35,996 nt of DNA from Acidobacteriota bacterium (GCA_022573225.1 JACZUI010000028.1:1-35996); one strand, 5' to 3'; shown: positions 6,936 to 15,694, counted from the first letter of the stretch. Numbers and translations: made by a program. Notes: generated by a model not told the origin, from the sequence alone.

Positions 6936-8159
6936 GTGCGGTACGTATCGACCCGTCGTGGTTCGCCTGAGGTTGACTTCGCCACGGCCTTCATGACCGG
7001 CTTGGCCCCCGATGGAGGCCTCTACATCCCGGTCGACATCCCCAGGGTTCCCGACGGTTGGGAGAGTTGGGGATACATCGACGCCGTCAGTTGGTCTCTC
7101 GAAGCCTTCGGGGTCGACGAGCCTCGCGCCCTGGTTGCCGAGGCCGCCGCGAGGTTCGGCCATCCCGATATCGTTCCCCTGCTCGATGTGGCCGACCGCC
7201 ATATTTACGAGTTGTTCTGGGGACCGACCCTTTCGTTCAAGGATCACGCGCTTCAGGTTCTGGGGCGACTTCTCGCCCGCGAGATGGGGGGTGCAAGTCC
7301 TACGGTGGCCATCGGCGCTACGTCTGGTGATACCGGGTCGGCGGCGATCGAGGGCTGTCGAGGTCAGCCCAATCTGAGGATCATCGTCCTGTACCCGGAC
7401 GGAATGGTGTCCGAGTTCCAGCGCAGGCAGATGACCACCGTGGCAGACGAGAACGTGATGGCCGTTGCCGTGCGGGGCACGTTCGACGACTGCCAAGCGA
7501 TGGTGAAGCAGGCCTTTGCCGACCACGAAGGTCTTCTCGCGGTAAATTCGATCAACTGGGCTCGCATCGCCGCCCAGGTCGGCTACTACCTGTTCCTGGG
7601 TGCCCGGATGGGAGCCGAATTCGACGTCGTAGTCCCGACCGGCAACTTCGGGAACGCCTATTCGTGCTGGCTGGCGAAGCAGATAGGAGTCCCTGTTGGG
7701 AGAATCACTCTCGCCAACAATGCAAACCACCTCCTGGCTGACGTTGTCGAGGGCAACGGGCCTGCAACCACGCCGGTCACGGCGACGCTGGCCCCTGCGA
7801 TGGATATCGCAATCCCGTCCAACTTCGAACGGTTTGATGGAGACCCGATGGTGGAGTTCTCCGCAGGCTGGGTTGACGACCTAGAGATCGTCGGGACGAT
7901 CGCTTCGGTCCATGACCAGCACGATTACACCCTTGATCCCCACACTGCTACTGCGTGGAAGGTGGGTGAGGAGACAAGGACGGATAAGCCTCAGGTGGTT
8001 ATCTCGACCGCCCATCCAGCCAAGTTCGCCGGCGCAGTCGCGACTGCTATCGGGTATGAGCCCACGCTGCCTCCCGGTTACGAGTCGCTCATGGATCTGC
8101 CCGAGCGAATCGTCACAATTGATGCCGATCCTTCAGCTCTGAACAGCTTGATCCGATAG
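6936..8159 (+). CDS. thrC: Threonine synthase
   Basis: This 407-residue PLP enzyme converts O-phosphohomoserine to threonine, the last step of threonine synthesis, in the cytoplasm. The N-terminus MRYVSTRRGSPEVDFATAF with LAPDGGLYIP is the family's standard opening, which fixes the GTG start at 6936. The PLP lysine is K102 in LSFKDHALQ, and GATSGDTGSAAIEG binds the cofactor phosphate. PTGNFGNAYSC and the late IDADPS region complete the fold. The only AGGAGG (6907-6912) is 23 nt upstream of the GTG, too far for normal use, so the message may be leaderless or have a short leader. The gene is divergent from tRNA-Arg and separated by 176 nt from rho. A 329-residue minus-strand frame opposite is an antisense shadow. 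Confidence 0.95.
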   Translation: MRYVSTRRGSPEVDFATAFMTGLAPDGGLYIPVDIPRVPDGWESWGYIDAVSWSLEAFGVDEPRALVAEAAARFGHPDIVPLLDVADRHIYELFWGPTLSFKDHALQVLGRLLAREMGGASPTVAIGATSGDTGSAAIEGCRGQPNLRIIVLYPDGMVSEFQRRQMTTVADENVMAVAVRGTFDDCQAMVKQAFADHEGLLAVNSINWARIAAQVGYYLFLGARMGAEFDVVVPTGNFGNAYSCWLAKQIGVPVGRITLANNANHLLADVVEGNGPATTPVTATLAPAMDIAIPSNFERFDGDPMVEFSAGWVDDLEIVGTIASVHDQHDYTLDPHTATAWKVGEETRTDKPQVVISTAHPAKFAGAVATAIGYEPTLPPGYESLMDLPERIVTIDADPSALNSLIR

Positions 8160-8335
8160 TTTGGACGAGGCTGCTTTGCGCAGCCGCACCGAATGGCTAC
8201 GATGATACTTGCTGGCGACGCCACGGGACGTCGCAGCATTCCACACACAGTCCTCTTTCGAGGCACGCTCCATTGCCATGCGATGGTGCAGGATCCCGGT
8301 CCGACTGAGCCTAGGCACGAGCTGCGAAGGATCAA
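8160..8335 (+). other. thrC-rho intergenic region / rho leader
   Basis: It contains a perfect hairpin, GGCTGC/GCAGCC (8169-8174 with 8180-8185), ten bases after the thrC stop but without a T-tract. A second stem pairs 8211-8220 with 8229-8237 with one bulge (GCGACG/CGTCGC core). Neither is a convincing intrinsic terminator. GATACT at 8204-8209 is a weak -10 candidate for rho. Confidence 0.35.
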
Positions 8336-9871
8336 ATGACCACACGAGCTCAACTTCAGAGCAAACCCATAGACGAACTCCGACAGATCGCCTCAGCAGT
8401 GGGGATCGAGGTCGACGGACTCCAAAAATCCAAGCTGATCACAGCCTTGATGGAGGCCGGTCAAGTAAAGGAGGGCTCTCCAATCGAGACAGTCGAGTTA
8501 CCCCAGGCCACCCCGCGCACTGAAAAACCTGAAGGGGCGGTAACTTCTGAAACGAGTTCGGACGCTGGCAAACCTGAGGGCCGCGATGGTCATAGCGATC
8601 GCGATGGTCGTCGCCCAAGCCAGGATGGCCAGGGAGGCCAAAGAGGCCAGGGCCAGGATGGCCAGGGAGGCCAAAGAGGCCAGGATGGCCAGGGAGGCCA
8701 GCGGAACCGTCGCCGACGCGGCGGTCAACGTGATGACTTCATCCCCGAAGAGGATCTGGAGATTCGCGAAGGGCTTCTGGACATTCTTCCCGAGGGATAT
8801 GGATTCCTCCGTGTGACCGGGTATATCGCCGGCGACAAGGACGTCTACGTCTCCGCCAACCAGGTGCGCAAGTTCCGGCTCCGAAAAGGCGATATCGTGT
8901 CCGGCCCGATTCGGCCGCCGCGCTCAAAGGAGAAATTCCCCGCTGTTGTTCGCATCGACAAGGTCAATGGGATGGAGCCTGAAGAGGCGATGGATCGCCG
9001 CAAGTTCGAAGCTCTCACCCCGTTGTTTCCCGATGAGCGTCTTCGGCTCGAGATCGAGGGGAGGAAGGATGGAATCCTCACCCGGATTATCGACCTGATC
9101 GCTCCCATCGGTAAGGGGCAGCGCGGACTCATAGTGTCTCCGCCCAAGGCCGGTAAGACCACCGTCCTCCAGGAGATCGCTCAGTCGATCACGACCAACA
9201 ATCCCGAGTGCTACCTCATGGTGGTCCTGGTCGATGAGCGTCCTGAGGAAGTCACCGACATGCAACGGTCGGTCAAGGGTGAAGTCATCTCTTCCACATT
9301 CGACCGTCCGGCAGAAGAGCACACCCAGGTTGCCGAGCTCGCGATCGAACGAGCCAAGCGGCTGGTGGAGATGGGGACGGACGTTGTCATCCTTTTGGAC
9401 TCGGTCACTCGCCTTGCCCGAGCCTACAACCTGGCTATGCCGGCTTCGGGGCGAATCCTGTCCGGTGGTGTCGACGCCCAAGCCCTGTACCCGCCGAAGC
9501 GTTTCTTCGGCGCCGCGCGAAACATCGAAGAAGGCGGGTCTTTGACGATTTTGGGCACTGCGCTCATCGAGACCGGTTCCAAAATGGACGAGGTCATATT
9601 CGAGGAGTTCAAAGGCACCGGAAACATGGAACTCCGGCTCGACCGCAAACTCGCCGACAAGCGGGTGTACCCGGCGATCGATATCGAGTCCTCGGGAACA
9701 AGAAAGGAAGAGCTCTTGTTCGACCGCAAGGAGCTCGCCCAGGTTTGGAAGCTCCGTAGAGTGCTGCTGGCGTTGGAGCCAGGTGCAGCTATCGAGTTGC
9801 TGATCGACCGCCTCAAGACGACCAAGACGAACGACGAGTTCCTCACTGAAGTCGCCAAGAGCACCGGCTGA
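8336..9871 (+). CDS. rho: Transcription termination factor Rho
   Basis: This 511-residue hexameric RNA helicase ends transcription of unstructured RNAs. Domains in order: Rho N-terminal helical domain (1-45, [27 protein letters not shown]); a low-complexity insertion rich in Gln, Gly, Asp and Arg (about 80-132); the primary RNA-binding cold-shock fold with GYGFLRV and DVYVS (about 150-180); and the RecA-like ATPase with Walker [10 protein letters not shown] (K274) and later [17 protein letters not shown]. The Q-loop/R-loop region [29 protein letters not shown] is intact. The insertion is a feature of high-GC actinobacterial Rho proteins and is linked to altered RNA binding. GAAGGA lies 5 nt before the ATG. 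rpmE follows 14 nt after the stop, so both are likely co-transcribed. Confidence 0.97.
   Translation: MTTRAQLQSKPIDELRQIASAVGIEVDGLQKSKLITALMEAGQVKEGSPIETVELPQATPRTEKPEGAVTSETSSDAGKPEGRDGHSDRDGRRPSQDGQGGQRGQGQDGQGGQRGQDGQGGQRNRRRRGGQRDDFIPEEDLEIREGLLDILPEGYGFLRVTGYIAGDKDVYVSANQVRKFRLRKGDIVSGPIRPPRSKEKFPAVVRIDKVNGMEPEEAMDRRKFEALTPLFPDERLRLEIEGRKDGILTRIIDLIAPIGKGQRGLIVSPPKAGKTTVLQEIAQSITTNNPECYLMVVLVDERPEEVTDMQRSVKGEVISSTFDRPAEEHTQVAELAIERAKRLVEMGTDVVILLDSVTRLARAYNLAMPASGRILSGGVDAQALYPPKRFFGAARNIEEGGSLTILGTALIETGSKMDEVIFEEFKGTGNMELRLDRKLADKRVYPAIDIESSGTRKEELLFDRKELAQVWKLRRVLLALEPGAAIELLIDRLKTTKTNDEFLTEVAKSTG
8621..8707 (+). repeat. 27-nt tandem repeat inside rho
   Basis: Three copies of a 27-nt unit begin at 8621, 8654 and 8681; the first two are separated by 6 extra bases. 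They encode QDGQGGQRG units of the Rho insertion. The repeat is in frame, so copy-number change would lengthen or shorten the insertion without breaking the gene. Confidence 0.85.
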
Positions 9872-9885
9872 AATAGGAGACCGCT

Positions 9886-10152
9886 TTGAAGACTGACATT
9901 CATCCCAATTACGACGACACCCACGTCACCTGTTCGTGCGGGAACACGTTCACCACACGCAGCACCAAGCCGGGCGAGATGCACGTCGAGCTTTGCAACG
10001 AATGTCACCCTTTCTTCACTGGAAAGCAGAAACTGGTGGACACCGGTGGCCGCGTCGAGCGTTTCCAAAGACGATACGGCAAGACCGCATTCACCAAGGC
10101 CGGAGACACACCGGTCGAGGACCAAGAGGTAGAGACCGCTGACGCAGGGTGA
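9886..10152 (+). CDS. rpmE: 50S ribosomal protein L31
   Basis: This is an 88-residue L31 of the zinc-binding type: C16 and C18 (TCSCGN) and C37/C40 ([13 protein letters not shown]) are the four zinc ligands. [12 protein letters not shown] and the ending [12 protein letters not shown] are family signatures. It sits on the large subunit near the central protuberance. The start is a TTG preceded by AGGAGA at good spacing. The last 20 residues are an acidic extension ([13 protein letters not shown]) beyond the core. Zinc-type L31 is often replaced by a Cys-free paralog under zinc limitation; no such paralog is in the window. It follows rho, a common order. Confidence 0.95.
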   Translation: MKTDIHPNYDDTHVTCSCGNTFTTRSTKPGEMHVELCNECHPFFTGKQKLVDTGGRVERFQRRYGKTAFTKAGDTPVEDQEVETADAG

Positions 10153-10168
10153 GCGCACCGCCCCTCGG

Positions 10169-11134
10169 TTGAGCGGCGACATAGATCCGGCGAAGACCGT
10201 TGGTGGCCAGGCTGTGATTGAAGGCGTGATGATGCGCGCCCCGGGATCGTGGTCGGTTGCGGTGCGTCAGCCCGACGACTCAATCGTTGCCCGCCGTGAT
10301 GACCTGTCCCGTCTGGCAGATCGCAACCGGGCCGCCCGAATCCCCTTTGTCCGCGGGATCCTGGTCCTATGGGAGTCACTCAGCCTCGGCTTTAGGGCCC
10401 TCTCCTGGTCAGCCGAGAAGGCCACCGGTGAGGAGGAGAAGCCGCTCACTTCTTCTCAGATCGGGTGGACGATGGTGTTTGCCGTCCTCTTCTTCGCCGG
10501 AATCTTCATTCTTCTCCCGGCATTGGGGGCCGGGTTCCTTTCCAACGAGTCCGGTCTTGTGTTCAGCACGCTCGAAGGCCTGTTCAGGCTCGGCCTTTTC
10601 GTGGGGTATATCTGGCTGATCGGCCGTTCGGAGGAGATCGGGCGCGTCTTCGAGTACCACGGCGCCGAACACATGTCGATCCATGCCTTTGAGGCCGGCG
10701 AGCCTCTGTCGATCGACTCGGTGCGGCGCTATCCGCCGGAGCATCCCAGATGCGGAACGAGTTTTCTGCTCATAGTCGTCCTGGGCTCGATCATCATCTT
10801 CTCTTTTTTCGGACGCCCCGGGTTCGCGTTTCTGGTGGTGTCAAGAGTTCTGGGAATCCCAGTGATTGCCGGTATGGCGTACGAACTGCTGCGGTGGTCC
10901 GGAACCCGGACAACGGGCTTGTTGTCGCGAGCGCTCTCGGCACCGGGAATCTGGCTTCAGAAGTTGACGACGCGCGTCCCCGATGACACTCAGATCGAAG
11001 TCGCAATATGCAGTCTGGTTGTCGCATTGGATGACGAGATGGTCGAAGACGTTCTCCAGAGGGGTGGGGTCCCTGAGAAGGCCCTGACAGTTCGTGCGAC
11101 GGTTCTGAGCGGGCCAAGCCCTGACGAGCCATGA
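10169..11134 (+). CDS. DUF1385 family membrane protein
   Basis: The 321-residue protein opens with the family signature VGGQAVIEGVMMRAPGSWSVAVR. It has membrane segments around WTMVFAVLFFAGIFILLPAL, LFRLGLFVGYIWLIG, FLLIVVLGSIIIFSFF and FAFLVVSRVLGIPVIAGMAY. Between them lies the conserved polar stretch EYHGAEHMSIHAFEAGEPLS and HPRCGTSF. The histidine and glutamate residues suggest metal binding or catalysis, but the family has no proven function. It sits between rpmE and prfA, as in many Gram-positive genomes, and its stop overlaps the prfA start in an ATGA, so the two are translationally coupled. The TTG at 10169 is the only reasonable start in this frame; no strong ribosome site precedes it. 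Confidence 0.88.
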   Translation: MSGDIDPAKTVGGQAVIEGVMMRAPGSWSVAVRQPDDSIVARRDDLSRLADRNRAARIPFVRGILVLWESLSLGFRALSWSAEKATGEEEKPLTSSQIGWTMVFAVLFFAGIFILLPALGAGFLSNESGLVFSTLEGLFRLGLFVGYIWLIGRSEEIGRVFEYHGAEHMSIHAFEAGEPLSIDSVRRYPPEHPRCGTSFLLIVVLGSIIIFSFFGRPGFAFLVVSRVLGIPVIAGMAYELLRWSGTRTTGLLSRALSAPGIWLQKLTTRVPDDTQIEVAICSLVVALDDEMVEDVLQRGGVPEKALTVRATVLSGPSPDEP

Positions 11135-12195
11135 GCGGGACGACGTTCTCCGATCGATTGGGTGAGATCGAGGCCACCTTCGAGGAGGTGGAGAAGTCGC
11201 TTTCGGACCCGGATGTGATCGCCGATCCCAACCAACTGGCCGAGTTGGGCAAGCGCCACTCAGACATGCGAGATGTCGTGAGCGACATTCGTCGTTGGCG
11301 GGTGGCGAGTGCCGACCTGGAAGTGGCCCGGGAGATGGCCGACGACCCCGATATGGCCAACCTGGCCCAGGATCTGGAGCAAGAGATGGATGAGCTCGTC
11401 CTTCGCATCAAGATCGCCCTGGTCCCCGACGACCCGAACGACTCGAAGGACGTGATAGTCGAGATCCGGTCGGCCGCCGGCGGCAACGAAGCCTCGATCT
11501 GGGCGGGCGACCTGCTTCGCATGTATGAGAAATACGCCGATCGCAATGGATTCAAGGTCGAAGCCATGAACTCGTCTCCGTCCGAGGCCGGCGGCTATGA
11601 CAAGGTCACTGTCGCAATCAAAGGTCGGGGCGCCTACTCGAAGATGAAATACGAGGCTGGAGTGCATCGAGTGCAGAGAGTCCCCAAAACCGAGTCACAG
11701 GGGCGGATCCACACCTCTACGGCCACTGTCGCCGTTCTGCCAGAAGTGGAGGATATTGAGATCGAGATCGATCCGAATGACGTCAAGGTAGACGTCTATC
11801 GATCTACCGGACCCGGCGGCCAATCGGTCAACACCACCGACTCGGCAGTCCGGCTTACCCATGTTCCCACCGGGCTGGTCGTGACATGTCAGGACGAGAA
11901 GAGCCAGCTTCAGAACAAGGAGAAGGCGTTTCGGATCCTCCGGGCCCGGCTGTACCAGATCGAACTCGAACGTCAGCAGTCGGAGCTTGCCGGGGAGCGC
12001 AAATCCCAAGTTGGATCAGGCGGCCGCTCCGAGAAGATCCGGACCTACAACTACAAGGACAATCGGGTGACCGATCATCGAATCGGGCTGACCATTCACC
12101 AGCTGGATCAGATTCTAGAAGGCGACCTTTCACGCTTCGTTGAGGCCCTAGCGGCAGAGGAGCAGGCGGCGAGGTTCGCCGACAGCGACCTCTAG
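11131..12195 (+). CDS. prfA: Peptide chain release factor 1
   Basis: The 354-residue protein recognises UAA and UAG stops and triggers peptide release. The peptidyl-tRNA hydrolysis loop RSTGPGGQSVNTTDSAVR contains the GGQ motif at 229-231, whose Gln is the target of PrmC, encoded next. The stop-codon recognition tripeptide is PKT (185-187, in RVPKTESQGRIHTS) where many bacteria have PAT; the RF1-type PxT pattern is kept, so it is RF1 and not RF2. The length is normal. The ATG overlaps the DUF1385 stop by 4 nt. Confidence 0.97.
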   Translation: MSGTTFSDRLGEIEATFEEVEKSLSDPDVIADPNQLAELGKRHSDMRDVVSDIRRWRVASADLEVAREMADDPDMANLAQDLEQEMDELVLRIKIALVPDDPNDSKDVIVEIRSAAGGNEASIWAGDLLRMYEKYADRNGFKVEAMNSSPSEAGGYDKVTVAIKGRGAYSKMKYEAGVHRVQRVPKTESQGRIHTSTATVAVLPEVEDIEIEIDPNDVKVDVYRSTGPGGQSVNTTDSAVRLTHVPTGLVVTCQDEKSQLQNKEKAFRILRARLYQIELERQQSELAGERKSQVGSGGRSEKIRTYNYKDNRVTDHRIGLTIHQLDQILEGDLSRFVEALAAEEQAARFADSDL

Positions 12196-12281
12196 TGATG
12201 GGCGCATAAGCGTTGGGAATTACTGACGTTTAGCTCCCCGTTGCTTGCCGAGACCGTCGAAGATGTCAGACTTGGGATCTC

Positions 12282-13007
12282 ATGGTGGCTGTTCCCGAAC
12301 ACGAGAGGAGGCGGCTCGAGTCGATCGCGGACGATGCGCAGCCTCTTGATGACCTGATCGAGAGACGACTTGGCGGCGAGCCTCTTCAGTACATCGAAGG
12401 AACCGCGGCGTTCGGTCCGCTGACACTTGATGTTGACCCGCGTGTTCTCATACCAAGACCGGAAACGGAGAGGCTGTTCGAAATCGCCGCAGGCATGGTC
12501 AGATCACCCGAGGTCCTCGTCGACCTCTGTACCGGGTCGGGGGCTCTGGCTCTCGCCCTGAAGCGCGAGTTTCCTGGTTCCGCAGTGTTCGCGACCGATA
12601 TCTCCCCCGAGGCAATTGAAGTGGCGACCGAGAATCGTCACAAGACCCGTCTGCCCATCTACATCGCCGAGGGCGACCTCTTTGACCCTCTCCCTGCTTC
12701 TTTGCTCGGATCGGTCGACCTCATCGTTGCCAATCCGCCCTATGTCGCCGAGGTCGACTTCGCAGACCTGCCCCGCGACGTGCAGCAGGAGCCCAGGATG
12801 GCGCTCGTTTCGGGACCATCGGGGCTTGAGGTGATTCAAAGGATCGGGGCCGACGCAGCACTTTGGCTTCGACCTGGTGGGGTGATCGTCTGCGAGATCG
12901 GGGAAACCCAGGGTGTATCGGCGACCAGCTCGTTTGTTGACCTTCCGGCAGTGGTTCGTCAGGATCTGACAGGCCACGACCGGTATGTCGTCGCCGTGAA
13001 ACCGTGA
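12282..13007 (+). CDS. prmC: Release-factor glutamine methyltransferase
   Basis: The 241-residue SAM-dependent methyltransferase modifies the GGQ glutamine of release factors. RRLGGEPLQYIEGTAAFGPL and LIPRPETERL link the N-domain to the catalytic domain. DLCTGSGALALAL (81-93) binds SAM, and NPPY (151-154) is the catalytic motif that holds the glutamine. The N-terminal helical domain is short: only about 28 residues precede RRLGGEP, where relatives have about 60-70. No upstream start in frame restores it, so either the domain is reduced in this lineage or an upstream part is frameshifted. It follows prfA after an 86-nt gap and overlaps tsaC by 4 nt (GTGA). Confidence 0.92.
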   Translation: MVAVPEHERRRLESIADDAQPLDDLIERRLGGEPLQYIEGTAAFGPLTLDVDPRVLIPRPETERLFEIAAGMVRSPEVLVDLCTGSGALALALKREFPGSAVFATDISPEAIEVATENRHKTRLPIYIAEGDLFDPLPASLLGSVDLIVANPPYVAEVDFADLPRDVQQEPRMALVSGPSGLEVIQRIGADAALWLRPGGVIVCEIGETQGVSATSSFVDLPAVVRQDLTGHDRYVVAVKP

Positions 13008-13573
13008 ACGGCGAGGCTCTCGGGGAGGCTGTTGCCGCGATCAGGGCCGGGGATGTCGTGGGTCTGCCGACCGACACGGTCTATGGCATCGCGGCTGACC
13101 CCCTCAACGGAGAGGGGGTCGCCCGGCTGTTCGATCTGAAAGGCCGCCCTGAGCGCCGGCCAGTGGGCCTGCTCGTCGCCAACCTCGGGCAGGCCGAGAC
13201 AATCGGTGAATTGTCCGAGGCTGCCAGGGCGCTGGCTCGGGAGCATTGGCCGGGTGCTTTGACCCTGGTGGTAAGACCAAAGGTCATTCTGGCCAACTGG
13301 GTTGGCGATGGTCAGCGTCGGACGATCGGTATCCGTGTGCCCGACCACGATGTCGCGATCGAGCTTCTCCAACAGGTCGGTCCATTGGCAGTCACCAGCG
13401 CCAACCGAACAGACAAGCTTGAAGCACTTGATCATGCGGAGGCTCGCTCGATCTTTGGTGACGACGTCTCGGTCTACCTTGAAGGCCGCGCTCCGGGCGG
13501 AGTCTCCTCCACCGTCGTGGACGCGACTGGAAAAGATCTGGTCGTGTTGCGGGAGGGACCCGTCACTATCTAG
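13004..13573 (+). CDS. tsaC: L-threonylcarbamoyladenylate synthase (Sua5/YrdC/TsaC family)
   Basis: The 189-residue protein makes threonylcarbamoyl-AMP from threonine, bicarbonate and ATP, the first step of t6A37 tRNA modification. Family motifs are VVGLPTDTVYGIAADP, FDLKGRPERRPVGLLV (the KxR motif binding nucleotide), REHWPGALTLVV and VTSANRT. It is the short form without the Sua5 C-terminal domain. The GTG start overlaps the prmC stop by 4 nt, and coupling to prmC is usual. KGRPERRP differs from the more common KxRP..kPl but keeps the charged residues. Confidence 0.93.
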   Translation: MNGEALGEAVAAIRAGDVVGLPTDTVYGIAADPLNGEGVARLFDLKGRPERRPVGLLVANLGQAETIGELSEAARALAREHWPGALTLVVRPKVILANWVGDGQRRTIGIRVPDHDVAIELLQQVGPLAVTSANRTDKLEALDHAEARSIFGDDVSVYLEGRAPGGVSSTVVDATGKDLVVLREGPVTI

Positions 13574-13663
13574 GACAGGGTCGCGGGCCGGAGATACGCC
13601 GACAGACCTTGGCGATGTTGCACTACTGGTCTGCGAGAGGGGCCACTGGTTACTGTTCGGGCC

Positions 13664-14935
13664 ATGATTTCAATGGATCCCATCGAGCAGGTGGACCCTG
13701 CGATCGCCGGCCTGATCCGGAAGGACCTGGAGCGTCAGAACACCCACATCCATCTCATCGCATCGGAGAATTTCGCGTCACCAGCGGTGATGGCCGCTTC
13801 AGGCTCGATCTTTACCAACAAGTACGCAGAGGGTTACCCCGGCAGGCGGTACTACGAAGGTTGTCAGGTAGTCGACGAGATGGAGCAGCTCGCCATCGAC
13901 CGGGCCAAGGAGCTGTTTGGTGCCGGGCACGCCAATGTGCAGCCGCACTCGGGCGCTCAGGCGAATATGGCAGTCTATTTCTCGTTGATCGAGCCGGGGG
14001 ACACCGTTCTGGGGATGCGCCTCGACCAGGGCGGCCATCTCACCCACGGTTCGCCGGTCAACTTCTCGGGTCTCTACTACAACTTCGTCGCGTACGGCGT
14101 CGATCCCGAGAGCGAACTGATCGACATGGACCAGGTTGAGGTCTTGGCCAAGGAGCACCGACCCAAGATCTTGCTCGCCGGATACTCGGCCTACAGCCGG
14201 ACCCTCGATTACGAGAGGTTCAAGGGGATCGCCGACGAAATCGGAGCGATCTTCATGGTTGATGCCGCCCATTTCATCGGGTTGGTGGCAGGAAGGTCCC
14301 ATTCGTCGCCGGTGCCTTACGCCGACTTTGTCACCGGGACCACCCACAAGGCATTGCGCGGCCCCCGCGGTGGGCTGATCCTGAGCAAGGAGGAGTACAT
14401 CCCGGCAATCAACAAGGCCGTCTTCCCTAATGTCCAGGGCGGGCCGATCGAGTCACAGATTGCCGCCAAAGCGGTCTGTTTCCATGAGGCGGCCCAGCCG
14501 GCGTTCCATGACTACACGGAGCAGATCGTTGCCAACGCCTCGGCAATGGCCTCGGCCATTCAAGACGCCGGTGTCAGAGTCGTTTCCGGAGGTACCGATA
14601 ACCATCTGTTCCTGATCGATCTCCTGTCGATCGATGAGGACCTCACTGGCAAGGAGGCGGCCAAACTGCTCGACCGAGTCGGAATCACCTTGAACTTCAA
14701 CACTATCCCCAATGATCCGCGCCCCCCGTACCGAGCCTCGGGGCTCCGGGTTGGGACCCCCGCGATGACCACACAGGGGATGAAGGAGTCGCAGGCGGTT
14801 GAGGTGGCCGAGTTGATTGCCCGGGCTCTCCTGGAGAAGGAGGACGAGGCAGCGCTATCGGAGGTTGGAGGCCGCATCTCCGAGCTAGCTGGTCAGTTCA
14901 CTCCCTATCCGGCCGACTTCGCCGGGCACGTGTGA
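13664..14935 (+). CDS. glyA: Serine hydroxymethyltransferase
   Basis: The 423-residue PLP enzyme interconverts serine and glycine with tetrahydrofolate, the main source of one-carbon units. HLIASENFASPAVMAASGS, NKYAEGYPGRRYYEGC and NVQPHSGAQANMAVY are standard. The PLP lysine is K229 in TGTTHKALRGPRGG. A second ATG at 13673 (MDPIEQ) is an alternative start; neither has a clear ribosome site. It lies 90 nt after tsaC in the same direction and 116 nt before the ATP synthase operon, which probably has its own promoter. Confidence 0.96.
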   Translation: MISMDPIEQVDPAIAGLIRKDLERQNTHIHLIASENFASPAVMAASGSIFTNKYAEGYPGRRYYEGCQVVDEMEQLAIDRAKELFGAGHANVQPHSGAQANMAVYFSLIEPGDTVLGMRLDQGGHLTHGSPVNFSGLYYNFVAYGVDPESELIDMDQVEVLAKEHRPKILLAGYSAYSRTLDYERFKGIADEIGAIFMVDAAHFIGLVAGRSHSSPVPYADFVTGTTHKALRGPRGGLILSKEEYIPAINKAVFPNVQGGPIESQIAAKAVCFHEAAQPAFHDYTEQIVANASAMASAIQDAGVRVVSGGTDNHLFLIDLLSIDEDLTGKEAAKLLDRVGITLNFNTIPNDPRPPYRASGLRVGTPAMTTQGMKESQAVEVAELIARALLEKEDEAALSEVGGRISELAGQFTPYPADFAGHV

Positions 14936-14993
14936 GCAGCCGCCCGGTGGATGGAACGTCCGTATCGGCCGACGCTAGACCACTAGGTTCAAT

Positions 14994-15022
14994 TTGGAGT
15001 AGAAGTGCCTTCCCCATACACT
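14994..15022 (+). promoter_or_regulatory. Putative promoter of the ATP synthase operon
   Basis: TTGGAG (14994-14999) and TACACT (15017-15022) are separated by exactly 17 nt. They match consensus at 3 of 6 and 4 of 6 positions. Transcription would begin near 15029, inside the palindrome that follows, giving a leader of about 23 nt. Confidence 0.45.
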
Positions 15023-15040
15023 TTGTGAAGATATTCACAA
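15023..15040. promoter_or_regulatory. Perfect CRP/FNR-type palindrome before the atp operon
   Basis: TTGTGAA (15023-15029) and TTCACAA (15034-15040) are perfect reverse complements. The core TGTGA-N6-TCACA is the full CRP-family consensus. It covers the expected transcription start of the promoter at 14994-15022, a position that would repress rather than activate. A CRP-family regulator (as GlxR/Cmr in other actinobacteria) is the likely partner, but none is encoded in the window. Confidence 0.6.
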
Positions 15041-15051
15041 GCTGATTTCCC

Positions 15052-15288
15052 GTGAAAAACGAATCCACCACAAGACAAGTCAGCGTCGCCCTCAGGGAGG
15101 GCTGGATAGTGGGCGGATCCTTCCTCGGTTCAGTCCTTGCCGGGACCCTGCTCGGCTACGTCGCGGATCGATTGCTCGGTACCGACCCCTGGTTCATCGT
15201 TATTGGGGCCGTGCTCGGCTTCTACTCGGGCTTCATGACTCTTTGGAACTACTCGAAGCGGATGGAGGACGACCCGCGTGAGCGTTGA
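15052..15288 (+). CDS. AtpZ/AtpI-like F1Fo-associated small membrane protein
   Basis: The 78-residue protein has two transmembrane helices, WIVGGSFLGSVLAGTLLGYVA and WFIVIGAVLGFYSGFMTLW, joined by the short loop DRLLGTDP, and ends with a basic, acidic tail. This is the layout of AtpZ/AtpQ-type proteins (putative F0F1-ATPase subunit, Ca2+/Mg2+-transporter family) that open ATP synthase operons in many bacteria. The GTG at 15052 lies 11 nt after the CRP-type palindrome, so a regulator there would also block translation initiation if bound to DNA during transcription start. It overlaps the next gene by 11 nt. Confidence 0.8.
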   Translation: MKNESTTRQVSVALREGWIVGGSFLGSVLAGTLLGYVADRLLGTDPWFIVIGAVLGFYSGFMTLWNYSKRMEDDPRER

Positions 15289-15694
15289 CCAAGGTCACGT
15301 TCCGGTGGAGGCCATCCTCGCGAGGCACACAATTGTTAGGGCCGTCTATATCGCGCCGGTCCTGATAGTCGGCTTTGGCCTGCTCAGAGGTTGGGAAGGC
15401 GCCTGGGCCTCAGCGATCGGGATTCTGATTGTTCTGGCGAACTTCTGGCTCGCCGGAGCCATCCTCTCGGTTTCGTTTAGAATCGGGCTGCAGGCCTATC
15501 ATGCCGCCGCTTTGATCAGCTTCTTCCTACGTATCGCCCTCCTGGTCGGAGTGATGTATCTCATCGCGGAAATAGTGGAGATCGACAGGCTGGCTTTCGG
15601 AATATCGGCCGTGATCGCCTATCTGGTTCTCCTTGTCTGGGAAGCGGTGGCAGTGTCCAGAGGTGATGAAAGGGAGTTGAATTGGGCGAAGTAA
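15278..15694 (+). CDS. ATP synthase subunit I-like membrane protein
   Basis: The 138-residue protein has four predicted helices (about 20-36, 41-65, 73-100 and 106-127) and lies directly before atpB. This fits the AtpI group, which assists assembly of the c-ring; sequence in this group is poorly conserved, so the call rests on topology and position. The GTG at 15278 is preceded by GGAGGA. It overlaps atpZ by 11 nt and atpB by 13 nt. Confidence 0.72.
   Translation: MSVDQGHVPVEAILARHTIVRAVYIAPVLIVGFGLLRGWEGAWASAIGILIVLANFWLAGAILSVSFRIGLQAYHAAALISFFLRIALLVGVMYLIAEIVEIDRLAFGISAVIAYLVLLVWEAVAVSRGDERELNWAK

Noticed and set aside
6741-7730. 329-residue minus-strand frame across thrC and tRNA-Arg
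   Set aside because: It runs through the tRNA and antisense to threonine synthase; the protein has no family features.
8169-8185. Hairpin after thrC as an intrinsic terminator
   Set aside because: The stem is only 6 bp and no T-run follows; a Rho-dependent or no terminator is as likely.
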